Positions 23,020 to 35,506 of a DNA stretch of 64,000 bases are shown here, piece by piece (within the stretch, counting starts at the first letter, position 1; each line of letters starts with the position of its first letter). The notes beneath the pieces were generated by a model. That model did no database searches, was not told the DNA's origin, and saw only the letters and a list, made by a program, of their open reading frames with translations. Source of the DNA: Acanthochlamys bracteata (Eukaryota > Streptophyta > Magnoliopsida > Pandanales > Velloziaceae); assembly GCA_019914995.1 (NCBI GenBank), contig CM034130.1:62001-126000 (forward strand). The letters run 5' to 3'. The position numbers and the translations under genes were made by a program.

Positions 23020-26000
23020 CTACCTTCCCTGTGGGCGGCCAGGGAAGGACCTTGATGGTTGGATTGGCGGCTTGGAACGACTGCTTGCAGGGCTCAATGT
23101 TTGAGATCTCTGTAGCATGTCCACCATTGAGGGTGTCTGGTAGGCATGGACAAGACTCGCACTGTCAGTTGAGTCCCCTCGTGCTGTTGCCCTCTGCCAT
23201 GAGTGCGAGCTCAACCCTGACAATACGTACGCCCGTCCTGATGCTTCGTACCTCTGCCGATTTGCCATCCTCTCTTGCATCTCCTTCAGATCTACATCCA
23301 GTGCCATGCACAACCTGTCACCACTTTGACCTGCCACTGAGTCTAATAGTATCCTACGACAACCCTCCAGAATGCGAACTGCCTCACCAAGTGCACCTCT
23401 CTCAGCAGCAGACCTGGCCTCACACATAGCCTCTGCAGCCCGGATACGGTTCCTCTGTCGGTCTACCTCAATGGACATCGTTTGTGAGATCACAAACTCT
23501 GGCCTTGCAATCTTGACCTCCCTCCCTTCTACATGGACCATTTCCTTAGATACAGGGTCTATATAATTGCAACCAACTTTCAGCAATGTGATCTCATCCT
23601 GAGCAGGTGGGACGCTAATCAGCAGTAGGAAATCTCGCTCTTCATCAGCATATAAGTCACCAACATTGATTGATCCGCTCCACCCATCAACTGACACTTG
23701 ATTTACATAGCTACCTGATTTTATAGAGCCTATACGTACTTCAGGGCATGGGCATTCTATCTCCACTTGCATCCCCTGTACTACCACGCTGAGAATTCCT
23801 CCAATGCACTGGGCAAAAGCATCTTGGATAGCATTCTCAGACTCAATAAATGAAAAGGTTCCACCAGAAATCTCAGAAATTGAATGCATTGAAGCGGAGT
23901 CATGGTCTGTACCAAAACCAAATGCATGTACAGGCACTTGATGCCCTGTACTGCCGTGGAGGCTGGAAGGTACAAGAGATTGGTAGTTTGGCTGCGTGGG
24001 ACGTCCCCCAAGGATGGCCGAGATAGTATACGTATCTTGTCCATCAGACAGAAGTATGATGCTACAGACGGGGTTCTTCTCCCTGCGTTCATCAATCACC
24101 TTTGCAGCCTTCTTGAGGCCCTCAGCAATGTTAGTGCCACCGCTGGATACCAATGAATTAACGGCTTGCAAGGCCTGCCGGCGACCAGAATCAGACATCC
24201 GGCGGAGGTGAAATAATCTGTGAGCAGTAGAGGAGAAGGCAATGACAGAAAGCCGATCCGAAGGACCAAGATTTTGGATCACAAAACCCATAGCTCTCTT
24301 CAGCAATGCAAGCTTGGTACCAGCCATGCTCCCACTTACATCAAGCACTGTCACAAGGTCCACAGGTGCATGAGAACTTTGTGGTGCTGCTGGCACTGAG
24401 TTGGTGTTTGTACCACATGCTGATATCGACCTAGCTAGTGGAGCTTTCAAATGAATGAGAACTGTAAAGTCATCCCAAGAGGCTGACAGTGGAATAGCTG
24501 AGAACTCAGGAAAGGTTTCCATCTCCACCATTCCCATGCAGCTAACTTCAGAATACAAGGACTCAACATGATGAGATTCTAAAGGCTCATCATCGTCAAA
24601 TATGATTGGCTCTGAACCATGGAAGAGTGGTTCTGGCCGCTGCACACGACGAGAAGTAACATGCGGCAGACCACGCAAGATAGTCATGTAACCATCTTCT
24701 TGGGACCAAAGGACAGGGTTCACCCTGGTTCTTACATGTGAAATATCAGATGATGGTGGACCTTGAAAAGGCACCTCCTTCCATTTGGCCCTGCAAACAG
24801 GGCAGACATGGTTTCCGTACTTGACATTTGAAGTAATGCAGAAGAAATGGAAGGTGTGTGAGCATTCGGCAGTGAAGAGGGCATGACCATGACCTGGTTT
24901 CATTGAGTTTAAGCATATGGCACACGTTTTCTGGAAGAAAAACAAAATCAAATAAACAATGTGAACAGATGACATCATTTTAGACACCTCATTCCTGCAC
25001 TGAGATTAAGTACACAGAAACAACTTATACAGCCAACATTATGACAAATAAGTACTGATGACTCGAACTATATGCATGTAATGAATGGGGTTTGTTATTT
25101 CAAGATCATCAAGAAAGTCTAAGGAGAAAAAATAGAAATGGAATTTCAAGGCATATTCGGCCTAGGTTTAAAAGAAATGAAACAATTTAAGATGCAGAAC
25201 CAAATGGTAATCAAAGGCAAAAGAGAACAGAAACTGATGAATATAGCTTGCAGTAATTGCTGAAACACTGTTACCTTTCAGCTGTTTTTAGATTGATTAT
25301 ATCAAGAATGGAGTTCTTACATGCATCAATAAGTGTGAGTAGCTTACCAGTCAATTATCCTGATTGAGTTTAATAGGCTGCCTTATTAGCAACGTAGTGC
25401 AGCCAGAATTGCCTTAAAAAAGAAAACGACGATAGGATGAATTTGGAGGATTAATCCAACAACACAACGCTTGGCCCTATAAAGCAACAGATTCATGCCA
25501 GTTGCATGGAACTCTCTTTTTTTTTAAATTTTATTTAATTTTATTTTCTATTATTTATTTTGGAGAGGGGGCCGCCTCCAGAGGCTTAGAAACAGAAGGA
25601 AATATTTGCACAATGTTTGAGGAAATGGACAGAGGAATCATTCAGAAGCTGAAGTCAAGGATAATCACCGCATTAGCTGAAAGGTTCTCTTGAGTGTAAA
25701 AGTCATGAATAGAGGTAATACAACACTTTAGAGTGAGAAGAATGCGGTTAGAGGGAGAGAAAAAGGTGATACCAAGTTCACCCTTTATCCTCAGCAAGCA
25801 AAATGGGACTGCACTGGCCCCCTCCACCATGCTGCTTTGCATCATACTCCCATACAAAAGACGGAGAAAGGGGAAAGAAAACAACAAGACACCATGATTT
25901 GAAACAACAGCAGCTCCAAAAGAGGAGTAGATGTGAAGAAAAGCGCAATAACGCCAACTCCTGCGGGGTCAAAACCAGAAAAAGGAAGGAGAGACAGGAC

Positions 26001-26485
26001 TTCATGGCTATGGTCCTCCTTCCTTCCCCTCAATAATTCCCCCACAACCCGAACCCATCACCAGAAAAACAACTTTTGCGAACTCCAACACTACTGTCAA
26101 AGGTAATTTCTTTTCTTTTTGGGCGCAAAAGAAAAGAAAGGCATAATATTTCTAGTAATTTTCACAATCTATTCGGCCTCGTAATCAATATTTTTATATC
26201 ACAAAGAAATTTAATGAAAATAAAATAATAAACGACCGGAAAAAAATAACAGAGAACCTTGAAGGAGGAGGAGGAGCGGCAGCCATAATTGGAGAGGCGG
26301 AGTCCTGAGGAGGTCGGAGTAGGGGTAGTGGGCATGAGCACCGGTGAGTCGACAGGGGAGGAGCGCAGATCTCTGTGCTGTTGTGGATCGGCGGCGGCGT
26401 CATCTTCGTCGCCGATAGTTCTGGGAATGTGGACGCAGAGGTTGAGTCCAAGAGCCGCCTTCGCTTTCTTCCATCTGCTCCCCAT
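23020..26485 (-). CDS. WAV3-like RING-finger and vWA-domain E3 ubiquitin ligase
   Basis: Two exons, 26258-26485 (76 codons) and 23020-24930, split by a ~1.3-kb intron; 712 residues. Order is: basic N-terminus MGSRWKKAKAALGL, typical of the WAV3/WAVH family; RING finger at ~79-122 (CAICLNSM, CSHTFHFFC, CPVCRAKW); then a von Willebrand A domain from ~265 with a complete MIDAS, DVSGSMAG (Asp273) plus the downstream Thr and Asp positions (GGTN, SDGQD); then a long conserved C-terminal region ending in a Ser/Pro-rich tail. WAV3-family proteins are RING E3 ligases linked to root gravitropism and auxin responses. The start is chosen from the family N-terminus. The large second exon is uninterrupted and looks functional. 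The 3' UTR probably extends toward 22.6 kb. Confidence 0.93.
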
Positions 26486-27843
26486 CCCCTCTTTCCTATC
26501 TCCTCTGCTTTGCTGTTCTTGTTCTTGTGAGGAGTGGTGATTGATGATGATAACGGTATTAACTAGTACTAGGAGCTAGAAGAAGGCAAATAAACGTGGA
26601 TCCATGAACGCGGTGGTGTTGGGAAACAGATTTCCACCGGCGCCATTATTAGAGAGTTTAGAGAACCACCAGAAGAAGAAGAACTGCAGAAAGAGGAAGA
26701 ACAAAATGAAACTAAACAACAAAAGAAAAAGTTGAGAACTTTGACCTCCGGGGAAAAAGCAGGAGAGAGAGAAATCGAGCAGCTTTTTTCGGATTCAGAA
26801 GCAGAGTGGAAAACAACAAGGGCACTTTCGTCATTTGGAACGTGGAATTATTACAACTTTATCTTTAAATGTAACGAAAACACCCCTTTCTATGCTTGAT
26901 TAACAGGAGGAAATGCTGCAGATACTTAAGAAGATGGAGGGTAGTTCGGGGCTTATTACAATTTGCCGCTTTTGATGTTTGTGGAAAATGTGTGGACCGT
27001 AGAACTCGGTCAGCTTATTATAAGCACCGCACCGCTCGCTCCATTAATAATTGATTTTTTCGTTTACACAACGTGCAGAACACTAACATAAAACTTTTGA
27101 AAGAGCCAAGATTAATGACTGCGTGAAAATTACGTCGTCAGTTTCGATTTACAAGTAGAATACAAACAAAAGAGCGAGGAAAAAAAGCAATCCCGCTTCG
27201 GTTTGGATCGCTGTCCGCCACATGAAAATGGCTGCGTGATTCCATTTCCATTCTGGCCACGCATATTAATTTATTTTGTTTACGTTTTCAACCTAATCCA
27301 GTGTAGCTAGCTAGTCCATTGACTTTTGCTATCATGCATGATTGACTCAGGCACTCGCATTGCCGGCTTCGGCTTGCCGTCCAATTATTACGAGTAGATA
27401 AGTAAACAAATTATCTGTTAGGTAAAATTTTCCGCGGAATGTAATGTAATAAAGAACTAATTAAAAGCAAAAAAATAATATCTATCTGCCATTACTATAA
27501 ACAAACTAAACCGGCGATCGGATTTGTTAACTAATTTGACTCGACTGCAGCTGCAATTACTTTACTACTATATCTATTTTTACACGCATTAATTAATGGT
27601 TGCAATGGTGGAAAAGCGAAAATTGGACTGGACTGAAACGGCGATTAACTATTAATTTGACGATAGAATGAATTGAGATATGCATATTACGGGCCCATGC
27701 AAGGCCCATAGGTAACAGCATTTCTTCAACCCAACCGATGTGAAATACGATGCTAGCCCAACACCATCCTACCTACCTACATAGGAGAAAAAATGCCAAA
27801 AGAAGAGAAGAAAGCCCATTATCAGATGAAAGCCTTATATATA
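26486..27843. promoter_or_regulatory. Upstream region of the WAV3-like gene; rest unannotated
   Basis: Purine-rich stretches at 26660-26780 read as CT-rich leader on the minus strand and fit a 5' UTR/promoter for the WAV3-like gene. From 26800 to 27840 I see AT-rich sequence with no coding homology or repeats worth naming, ending at the left boundary of the Harbinger element. Confidence 0.35.
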
Positions 27844-27870
27844 GGCCCTGTTTGGCTGTGCTTTTTTCGG
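27844..27870. repeat. Left terminal inverted repeat of the Harbinger element
   Basis: GGCCCTGTTTGGCTGTGCTT faces its imperfect inverse at 35480-35506, and flanking ATA triplets mark the insertion target. Mismatches lie at the second and third bases and in the GGC/AGA segment. Confidence 0.8.
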
Positions 27871-28899
27871 ACTTTAGTGTTATAAGTGTTTGGAAAAAAT
27901 ATTTTAAGCTGCTTACAGCGGCTTTCAAAAATTAAAAATAAAAAGCACCGATTCGGTGCTTTTCAAATAAAGCCGCACGCAGCTTTTCATTTCGGGTACA
28001 GAAAATGACTATTTTATCCATATTAGTTTACAAAATTACAAACTAATATATATTTTTTACCGTTTGTCCTAATCCCTAATTTTTTCATTTCTTCCGCTGC
28101 CTCCTCCCTCCTGATCTCTTCGCTGCCTCCTCCTCCCGATCGTTTTTTTCGATCTCTCCGTCTCCAACGCCGATCAATTTTTCGTCCAATCTCTCCGTCC
28201 CTGTAAATCATTTCCACTCCGATCTCCGTCTCTGTAGGATTTTTATTTCGACGGCAACGGAATTGAAGCGCGGCCGTGGGTTGAGGTAAATATTTTTTTT
28301 ATTTAGATTCAATTATTTGGCTGTTTATTTATGCGTTGATTAATTTTTTTTTGTTGATTTCGTTTGTGTGGATGGACGGATGAATTTGTGCGATTTAAAA
28401 ATTTTTTTGACTGTGTTAATGACTGTGATTTTTCGTTATTTATGTGTTAGTGACTATAATTAGTGACTGTGATCGTTATTTATATTTATTTTTCGTTGCG
28501 TTGATTTTTTTGCCAAAGTCTATTGATTTATTCATTCCATAAATTTTTCTTCTTCTTTGTTTGCGTCCGAGTCGATCAAAATGCTCACAAATTATAGTTT
28601 TTTTTCTTCAATCGATTGCTTCTAAGGATTTTTGAAAGATCGTTGGTGCAGTTGTCTCTGTGCAGGTATTAAGAATTAATTCGGATCTTTGTAGAACTAA
28701 ATATGTTAAAATTTTGATAGGTATTAAGAATAATTGATCATTTTAAAGATTTTATGATTATTTTCTATTGAAAAGAGTTGCTTAATGAAGTTGTTTGTAA
28801 ATTTTGAATTTACTTGTAGTTTTCAACTGTATGTGTATTATTGTATGTATGTTTGAACTTATCGCTATTTATTTTTTTACTCAGTTTTAGCATTTTGGT

Positions 28900-31260
28900 T
28901 GCTAATAGAATTGTTTGGTGCTTGCTGGCCCTTTGATGAATTTTGAGAGATTTTTGTGTATCCTTGCTGGTTGAGTTATTACTTTGCAGCTCCATTTGGA
29001 TGGCATGATAGAGATTATTACCTTAAATAAGATGTTTGGCTAGTTTAATGGTTATTGATATAATGATAGTAAAATAGATGTTATACTTATCTTAACCAAA
29101 TATATATGGTTGCTGCATATACTTACCATAGCTGGCCCAATGATGAATTTGAGGGATTGTTGGTTATCCTTACTGGCAATTAATGAATTTTGAAGTATAT
29201 TTGTTTATGCTTGTCCTTGCTGGTCTGTTGATGATTTTGAAGGATTGTTGGCTATCGTTGCTGGTTTGGCTTAATTTTTGAAGTGGTGTTGTCTATAAAC
29301 ACCATTGCTGGTCCTATGATGATTATTGAGGGATTGTTGGTTATCTTTACTAACAAGTAAATATTTTTTGAGATATGCTGCCTATACTTACCCTAGCTGG
29401 CCCTATGATGAATTTTGAGAGATTGTCGATTATCCTTACTAGCAAATAAATATTTTTTGAGATATGTTGCCTATATTTGTCATTGCTAGCATGTGGATGA
29501 TTTTTGAATAATTGTTGGCTATCCTTACTAGTTTTGCTTAGTTTTTTAAGTGGTGTTGTTTATAAATACCCTTGCTGGCCCTATGATGATTATTGAGAGA
29601 TTGTTGGTTATCTTTACTAGCAAGTAAATATTTTTTGAGATATGTTGCCTATACTTGTCTTTACTGGCCTGTTGATGATTTTTGAGAAATTGTTGGATAT
29701 CCTTTATTGGCAAGTAATGAATAATGATGTATAGCTGCCCTATCTGGATTTTTGAGGAATTGTTGCATAACCTTGCTATCCCTATGATGATTTCTGAGGG
29801 TTTATTGTTTTATAAAATAATCAAATAAGATGTTTGGTTACGTTATTACCTTGCAGCCCCTTTTGGACGGCATGGCAGGGATCTTTACTTTGAATGAGAT
29901 GTTTGGCTAGCTTGATAATTATTAATAACATGATAATAAAATAGATGCTACACTTATCTTAACCAAATATGTATGGTTGCTCCTATACTTACCCTAACTG
30001 GCCCAATGATGAATTTTGAGAGATTGTTGGTTATTCTTACTGACAATTAATGATTTTTGAGGTATATTTGTCTATGCTTGTCTTTGTTGACCTGTTGATG
30101 ATGTTTGAGGGATTATTGGCTATTCTTGCTGGTTTTGGCTTAGTTTTTAAAGTGGTGTTGAATATAAAAACACTTGCTGGCCCCATGATAAATTTTGAGG
30201 GATTGTCGATTATCTTTACTAGCAAATAAATATTTTTTGAGATATGTTGCCTATATTTGTCCTTACTGGTCTGTTGATGATTTTTGAGGAACTGCTGACT
30301 ATCCTTGCTGGTTTGGCTTAGTTTTCGAAGTGGTGTTGTTTATAAACACCCTTACTGGCCCTATGATAAATTTTGAGGGATTATCGGTTATCTTTACTAG
30401 CAAATAAATATTTTTTGAGATATGTTGCATATACTTGTCCTTACTGGCCTGTTGATGATTTTTGAGGAATTGTTGTCTATCCTTACTGGTTTGGCTTAGT
30501 TTTCGAAGTGGTGTTGTCTATAAACACCCTTGCTGGCCCTATGATGAATTTTGAGGGATTGTTGGTTATCTTTACTAGCAAATAAATATTTTTTGAGATA
30601 TGTTGCCTATATTTGTCCTTGCTGGCATGTTGATGATTTTTGAGAAATTGTTGGCTATCCTTACTGGTTTGGCTTAGTTTTTGAAATGGTGTTGTCTATA
30701 AACACCCTTGCTGGCCCTATGATGAATTTTGAGGAATCGTTGGCTATCCTTACTGGCAAGTAATGAATATTGATATATATTTGCTTATGCTTGCCCTACG
30801 TGGCCCTATCTGAATTTTTGAGGATTGTTGCCTAACCTTGCTTCCCCTATGATAGTTTCTGAGGGTTTGTTGTCTTATACATTGCTCAAATGAGATGTTT
30901 GGCTGCTTTATAATCTTGCAGCCCCTTTTGGATGGCATGATAGGAATTGTTACTTTGAATGAGATATTTAGCTAGCTTGATAGTTAATAATATCATGATA
31001 GTGGAATGGATGCTAACACTTATTTTAGCCAAATATATTTGGTTGTTGCCTATACTTACCCTTGCTGCCCATATAATAATTTCTGAGTGTTTGTTGTCTT
31101 ATACATTGCTAAAATGAGATATTTGGTTGCCTTATAATATTGCAGCCCCTTTTGGATGGTATGGCAGAAATTGTTATTTTGAATGAGATGTTTGGCTAGC
31201 TTGATAGTTAATAATATCATGATAGTGGAATGGATGTTACGCGTACTTTTGAAGGGATTT
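28900..31260. repeat. Minisatellite array, ~179-bp unit, inside the Harbinger element
   Basis: Degenerate tandem units share TTTTTTGAGATATGTTGCCTAT, CTTGCTGGCCCTATGATGA and GGTTTGGCTTAGTTTTTGAA. Well-aligned anchors near 30223, 30402 and 30581 are ~179 bases apart, and those near 29445 and 29622 are ~177 apart. Towards both ends the units are rearranged or partial, and blocks containing CAGCCCCTTTTGGATGGCATG recur near 29860, 30920 and 31140. No protein is encoded. Confidence 0.85.
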
Positions 31261-31279
31261 TTGCCTTATACAACTCTCA

Positions 31280-31990
31280 ACTGAGATGCTATTCTTGCTG
31301 GCCTGTTTTTTGAGTTGTTGTAGTAGTGCTGCCCAGGCTCAGTCTTGCTGCCTAATGATGAATTTTGAGGGTTTTTTGCCCTATATTGTCATGCTATCCT
31401 TGCTGGCATATTTTTTGAGTTGTTGTGGTGGTGCTGCCCAGGCTCAGTCTTGCTGCCCTATGATGAATTTTAAGGGTTTTTTGCCCTATAATGTCATGCT
31501 GTCCTTGTTGGCCTATTTTTTGAGTTGTGGTGGTGCTGCCTATGCTCAGTCTTGCTGCTCTATGATAATTTTTTGAGAGTTTGTGGTAGTGTTGCCTATA
31601 CTATTCTTGCTGCCATATGATATTTTTTGAGGGATTTTGCCTGGTGGTGCTGCCTATGCTCAACCTTACTGCCATATAAAATTTTGGAGGTATATTTGCC
31701 TTACATGCTATCCTTGCTGGCCTGTTCTTTGAGTTAGTGTGTTGGTATTGCCTATGCTTCCTTGCTGCCCTATGATGATGTTTGAGAGATTTTTGCCTTA
31801 TACAATGTTCAAATGAGATGCTCCCTTGCTGCAGTATGATGATGTTTGAGGGATGTTTGCTTTGTACAATGTTCAAATGAGATGTTTTCTTACTGCCCTA
31901 TGATGATGTTTGATGGATGTTTGCTTTATACAATGCTCAAATGAGATGCTTTCTTGCTGCCCTATGATGATGTTTGAGGGATTTATTTTC
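31280..31990. repeat. Second minisatellite block, ~108-bp then ~65-bp units
   Basis: From 31280 to about 31580 three units of ~108 bases contain TTTTTTGAGTTGTTGTGGTGG, GCTGCCCAGGCTCAGTCTTG and GATGAATTTTGAGGGTTTTTT. Because 108 is divisible by three, they read as a 96-aa Cys/Leu-rich frame (31286-31576) that is an artefact of the repeat. From ~31750 to 31990, shorter ~60-65-base units carry CCCTATGATGATGTTTGAGGG and CAATGTTCAAATGAGATG. Confidence 0.8.
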
Positions 31991-32000
31991 ATATGTTTAG

Positions 32001-33008
32001 ATGGAATCCTCAAAATCACGTCGATCAAGAAAGGTGAACCCGATTAGGTGGACAGATGCTATCCACTTTAAGTTTCTTGAATATTGTGAATAAGAGATAT
32101 CTAAGAGGAATAGGCCAAGAAGCTAGTTTAATGTGCAATGCTGGGCAAATATCAAAAAATCATTTGAAGAATTTTATGGCTAGGAGATTGAGCGAAAATA
32201 ATTAAAAAATTATTGGGATGGTATGAAGAGTGATTACAATAATTATAAATCGTTGGTTCGTAGAGAGTCTGGATTGGAATGGAATTATACTCGCAATACA
32301 ATCGTTGCAGATGAAGAGTGATGAGAAGAAAAAATTAAGGTATTTTTATCTAATCGTAAAAATGTGTTATTATTATTAAACTAATATTTTAAATTAATGA
32401 ACTTTTTTTTATTTAGGCATACCCTAAGTTTAAAAAATTTAAGGGAAAAGATTTATCTATATACCGCGAACGGTACCCGGTGTTATTTGATGATTTTATT
32501 GCCAATGGTTCGTGAGCTTAGGCACCATCACAAGTTCAACAGGAGACTGCACCTTCAAACCCATCGGATTTGAAAGTCAGCGGAGATAGCGACGACGTTC
32601 GAGTCAATGAAGAACCTCAACCTGCATTTCAGGTTCTCTCTCCTATAATAACTGATAATGATCTCTTTTCACATTTTTTTTTCTATATCTCAAAATCCTT
32701 TAAGATCAGGAAATAGTGGTAATAAACGAAAGAGTTGCGGATCATCTGAAAAGGAGCATATCGATGACATGACAGAGATAATGCGTCAAAGATATGCAAT
32801 GACATTATCGATACCAACCATCCGTCAATGTTTGGCGATATCGGACACTATTCCAAAGATAGAAGCCGGTAGCCCCCTAGCCCATTATGCAGCATGTGTT
32901 TTGACTAAGAAAGAAAATCGTGAAGTCTTTATGAGTTATCCTAATGCTGCAGCTCGTTATAGTTGGCTGAATTTTCACTTTAACTATTTTGGACCGAAAA
33001 AATCTTAA
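32001..33008 (+). pseudogene. Harbinger ORF1: Myb/SANT-like DNA-binding protein, broken
   Basis: Readable exons run from ATG 32001 (MESSKSRRSRKVNPIRWTDA) to about 32340, from 32417 to ~32640, and then to TAA 33006-33008. The N-terminal part is a Myb/SANT-like (trihelix-type) domain of the kind that recruits Harbinger transposase to the element ends. The C-terminal part is an uninterrupted segment of ~100 residues beginning near NPLRSGNSGN and ending FNYFGPKKS. At least eight in-frame stops interrupt the first two exons (for example after FKFLEYCE, after NRPRS, before EIERK, and a TGATGA pair after ADEE). Most sit where the family has Gln, Trp or Arg. Confidence 0.75.
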
Positions 33009-33497
33009 ACTAGTTATTGTATGTTGTAATTTGAACATTGTGAAATATTAGTGTGCTATTACTATTATAAAGTTAGTATGTTGTAAACATTAGTAGAATA
33101 TTATTATGGTTGTAAAATAATATTATTGTATGTTGTTGGTGGTAATTATTGTATGTTGTTATGTAGTATTATTGTGAACATTATTGAAATATTATTATCG
33201 TGTTAATATGATGTTCGTTAAATAATAATATTATAAATATTTTTGGAATAATTTTGTGGTGGGCATATGATGTTGCTATGTTATTACTGTGATTTAATTG
33301 AACGTTTAAAATATTGTTTTGATAGTATGATGTTAGTATATTATATTATGGTGGTAGTATATAATATGATCAAAATTGTATTATTAGAAAAAATTTTGAT
33401 ACCAATTATAATATTATTATTTTTGAGAATTGTGAGTTTATACGTATGTTTTTAGTTAATGTTGTCATTTAAAATTAATTTTTATATTTGCAGTTAA

Positions 33498-34801
33498 ATG
33501 GATCCGTGGGCTAGTGATAGTTAGGAAAATGATAGTGAAGAAGAATGGACAGACTTATGTGAACAAGCAAATTATGCAGCAATTCAGTACTACAATCGAT
33601 ATCTATGTAAACGTCCGTGTCGTACATCTATACGCACGGGTAACGTTTTCATAAATGAGATACTGGAAGGAAACGAAGTTCGTTGCTATCAAAATTTTTG
33701 ATTGAAGCTACCTGTTCTTTTACAACTATGTGATGAGTTGACAAGGTTGTACGACTTAAATGCAACACGTAGAATGTCTGTTCATGAAAAAGTTGCTATC
33801 TTTCTCGTAACGTGTGCACATGGTCTAGAAAATAGAGTAAATCAGAAAATTTTTAGTCATTCGGGTGAAACGATTCATCGACATTTTCATAGAATGCTTC
33901 AGGCTGTGCTGAGATTGGCTGCAAATATTATAAGGCCTCATGATAGATATAACGAGGGAGAAGCATTTCATAAACCACAGAACGCACGTTATCTTCCATA
34001 GTTTAAAGTAAGTGATCAAATCGAATTTCGGCACTTAGATTTTTATAATAGATAAGTTGAATTTTTTATTTTGATATTAAATTTTGAATACAGGATTATA
34101 TTGGAGCTATTGATGGGACACATATCAAAACAACTATACGGCCAGAAGATGTAACACCTTACATTGGACGTAAAGGATATGCTATTCAAAATATATTGGC
34201 GGTATGTGATTTTAATATGTGTTTTATATTTGCATGGGCCGGATGGGAAGGATCAGCTCACGATTCACGCATACTGAACGAAGCATTTCGCAGACCTGAA
34301 CTGAGATTTTCTCATCCTCACGGATATAGATATTATTTAGTGGATGTATGATATAAACATACATATGGATATATGGGTCCTTATAAAGGCCGGAACGTAA
34401 GATATCATCTGGAGGACTTTCGTCGTGCCAATACACCACAAATGCAGGCACCTAGAGGGAGAAAAGAAAAGTTCAACTTTCTACATTATTCATGCAGAAT
34501 TATAATTGAACGTACATTTGGCGTATGAAAGGCGCGCTTTGTAATTTTAAGAGATATGCCGCCATACTCAATAGATGTACAACGTAATATTATTATTGCG
34601 ACAATGGCGATGCATAACTGTATCAAGATTAAAAGAGCAGATGAAGCATTTACAGATGCTGAGCGTGAAACTTATCTACCGTCATCATTTGAAGCATCTT
34701 CTAGTACATTAAACGTTCAACCCGAGGATGAATCCGATCGTAATGATAGGTGGGATGCATTTCGTGATGCAATTGCAAGTGAAATATATAGACATTTATG
34801 A
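33498..34801 (+). pseudogene. Harbinger DDE transposase, broken by several stops
   Basis: Two exons, 33498-34007 and 34094-34801, joined by a GT-AG intron. The DDE-4 superfamily transposase is recognisable from the triad regions IGAIDGTHI (first Asp), GSAHDSRIL (second Asp) and IIERTFGV (Glu). The N-terminal helical region LYDLNATRRMSVHEKVAIFL and the C-terminus NDRWDAFRDAIASEIY also fit. In-frame stops occur after DPWASDS, after RCYQNF, before FKDYIGAIDG, after YYLVDV and after ERTFGV, so the product would be truncated. The last 81 codons are open. It catalysed cut-and-paste transposition in the ancestral copy. Confidence 0.85.
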
Positions 34802-35479
34802 ATGTTGTGTTTCTGTTTGATTTTATGATTGTATTTTATTTTGTTACAATATGTATGACCGTATAATATCTATATTAAGATTTGTTTGATATTGTTAACA
34901 ATTGACTTTATTAGTTATTCAATATTTATTTAATATTTTTATATTATAAAAATAAATCTATAATTTATACAGATCTAAATACATATCAAAACTATTTACT
35001 AATTTTATCATAATAATACTAAATTTATAAGATAATATAATTTTTTAAATAATTATTTAAATATATTTTTCAAATTTAATATTATAATAATTATTATATA
35101 ATTAATATTATTCAATTTAATTATTGATTGATATCAATAATATAATTTATTAATTAATTCATAAATATTGATATAAATAATTATTTATATAATTTTTGCA
35201 TAATAAAATTATTAAATTTTAAAAAATAAAAAAATATAAAAAAATTAAAAATTTCATAATATATCACTTACCATATATTTAGGGGCATTTCAGTGATTAT
35301 ATATCTCATATAGAAATAAGCATAAGTTTAGCCAAGCACTTCATTCAACTTTCAGTATTCAAAAGCACGATACATTAAAAATTTATCCAAACACTTTTCA
35401 AATGGAGAGTCGCTTTTAAAGAAAAAATTCTCACAAACAACTACAAAGACTTTAAAGCAAACTTTATTTCAAAAGTACA

Positions 35480-35506
35480 AAAATTTCAGCACATCTAAAC
35501 AGGATC
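35480..35506. repeat. Right terminal inverted repeat of the Harbinger element
   Basis: TCAGCACATCTAAACAGGATC, the inverse of the left end with a few mismatches, is immediately followed by ATA, the second copy of the putative target-site duplication. Confidence 0.8.

Larger units (their letters stand above)
27844..35506 (+). mobile_element. PIF/Harbinger-type DNA transposon, complete ends, inactive
   Basis: The left end begins GGCCCTGTTTGGCTGTGCT at 27844. The reverse complement of the right end begins GATCCTGTTTAGATGTGCT (ending at 35506). The ends match at most positions, forming imperfect terminal inverted repeats. The 3-base ATA at 27841-27843 repeats at 35507-35509, fitting the 3-bp target duplication of this superfamily. 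Inside are the two proteins such elements carry: a Myb/SANT-like DNA-binding protein (32001-33008) and a DDE transposase (33498-34801). About 3 kb of tandem repeats precede them. Both ORFs contain multiple in-frame stops, so this copy cannot encode its own transposition. Total length is 7663 bp. Confidence 0.88.

Noticed and set aside
31286-31576. 96-aa Cys/Leu-rich ORF resembling a secreted peptide
   Set aside because: It is three in-frame copies of a ~108-bp minisatellite unit within a transposon, so the coding look is produced by the repeat.
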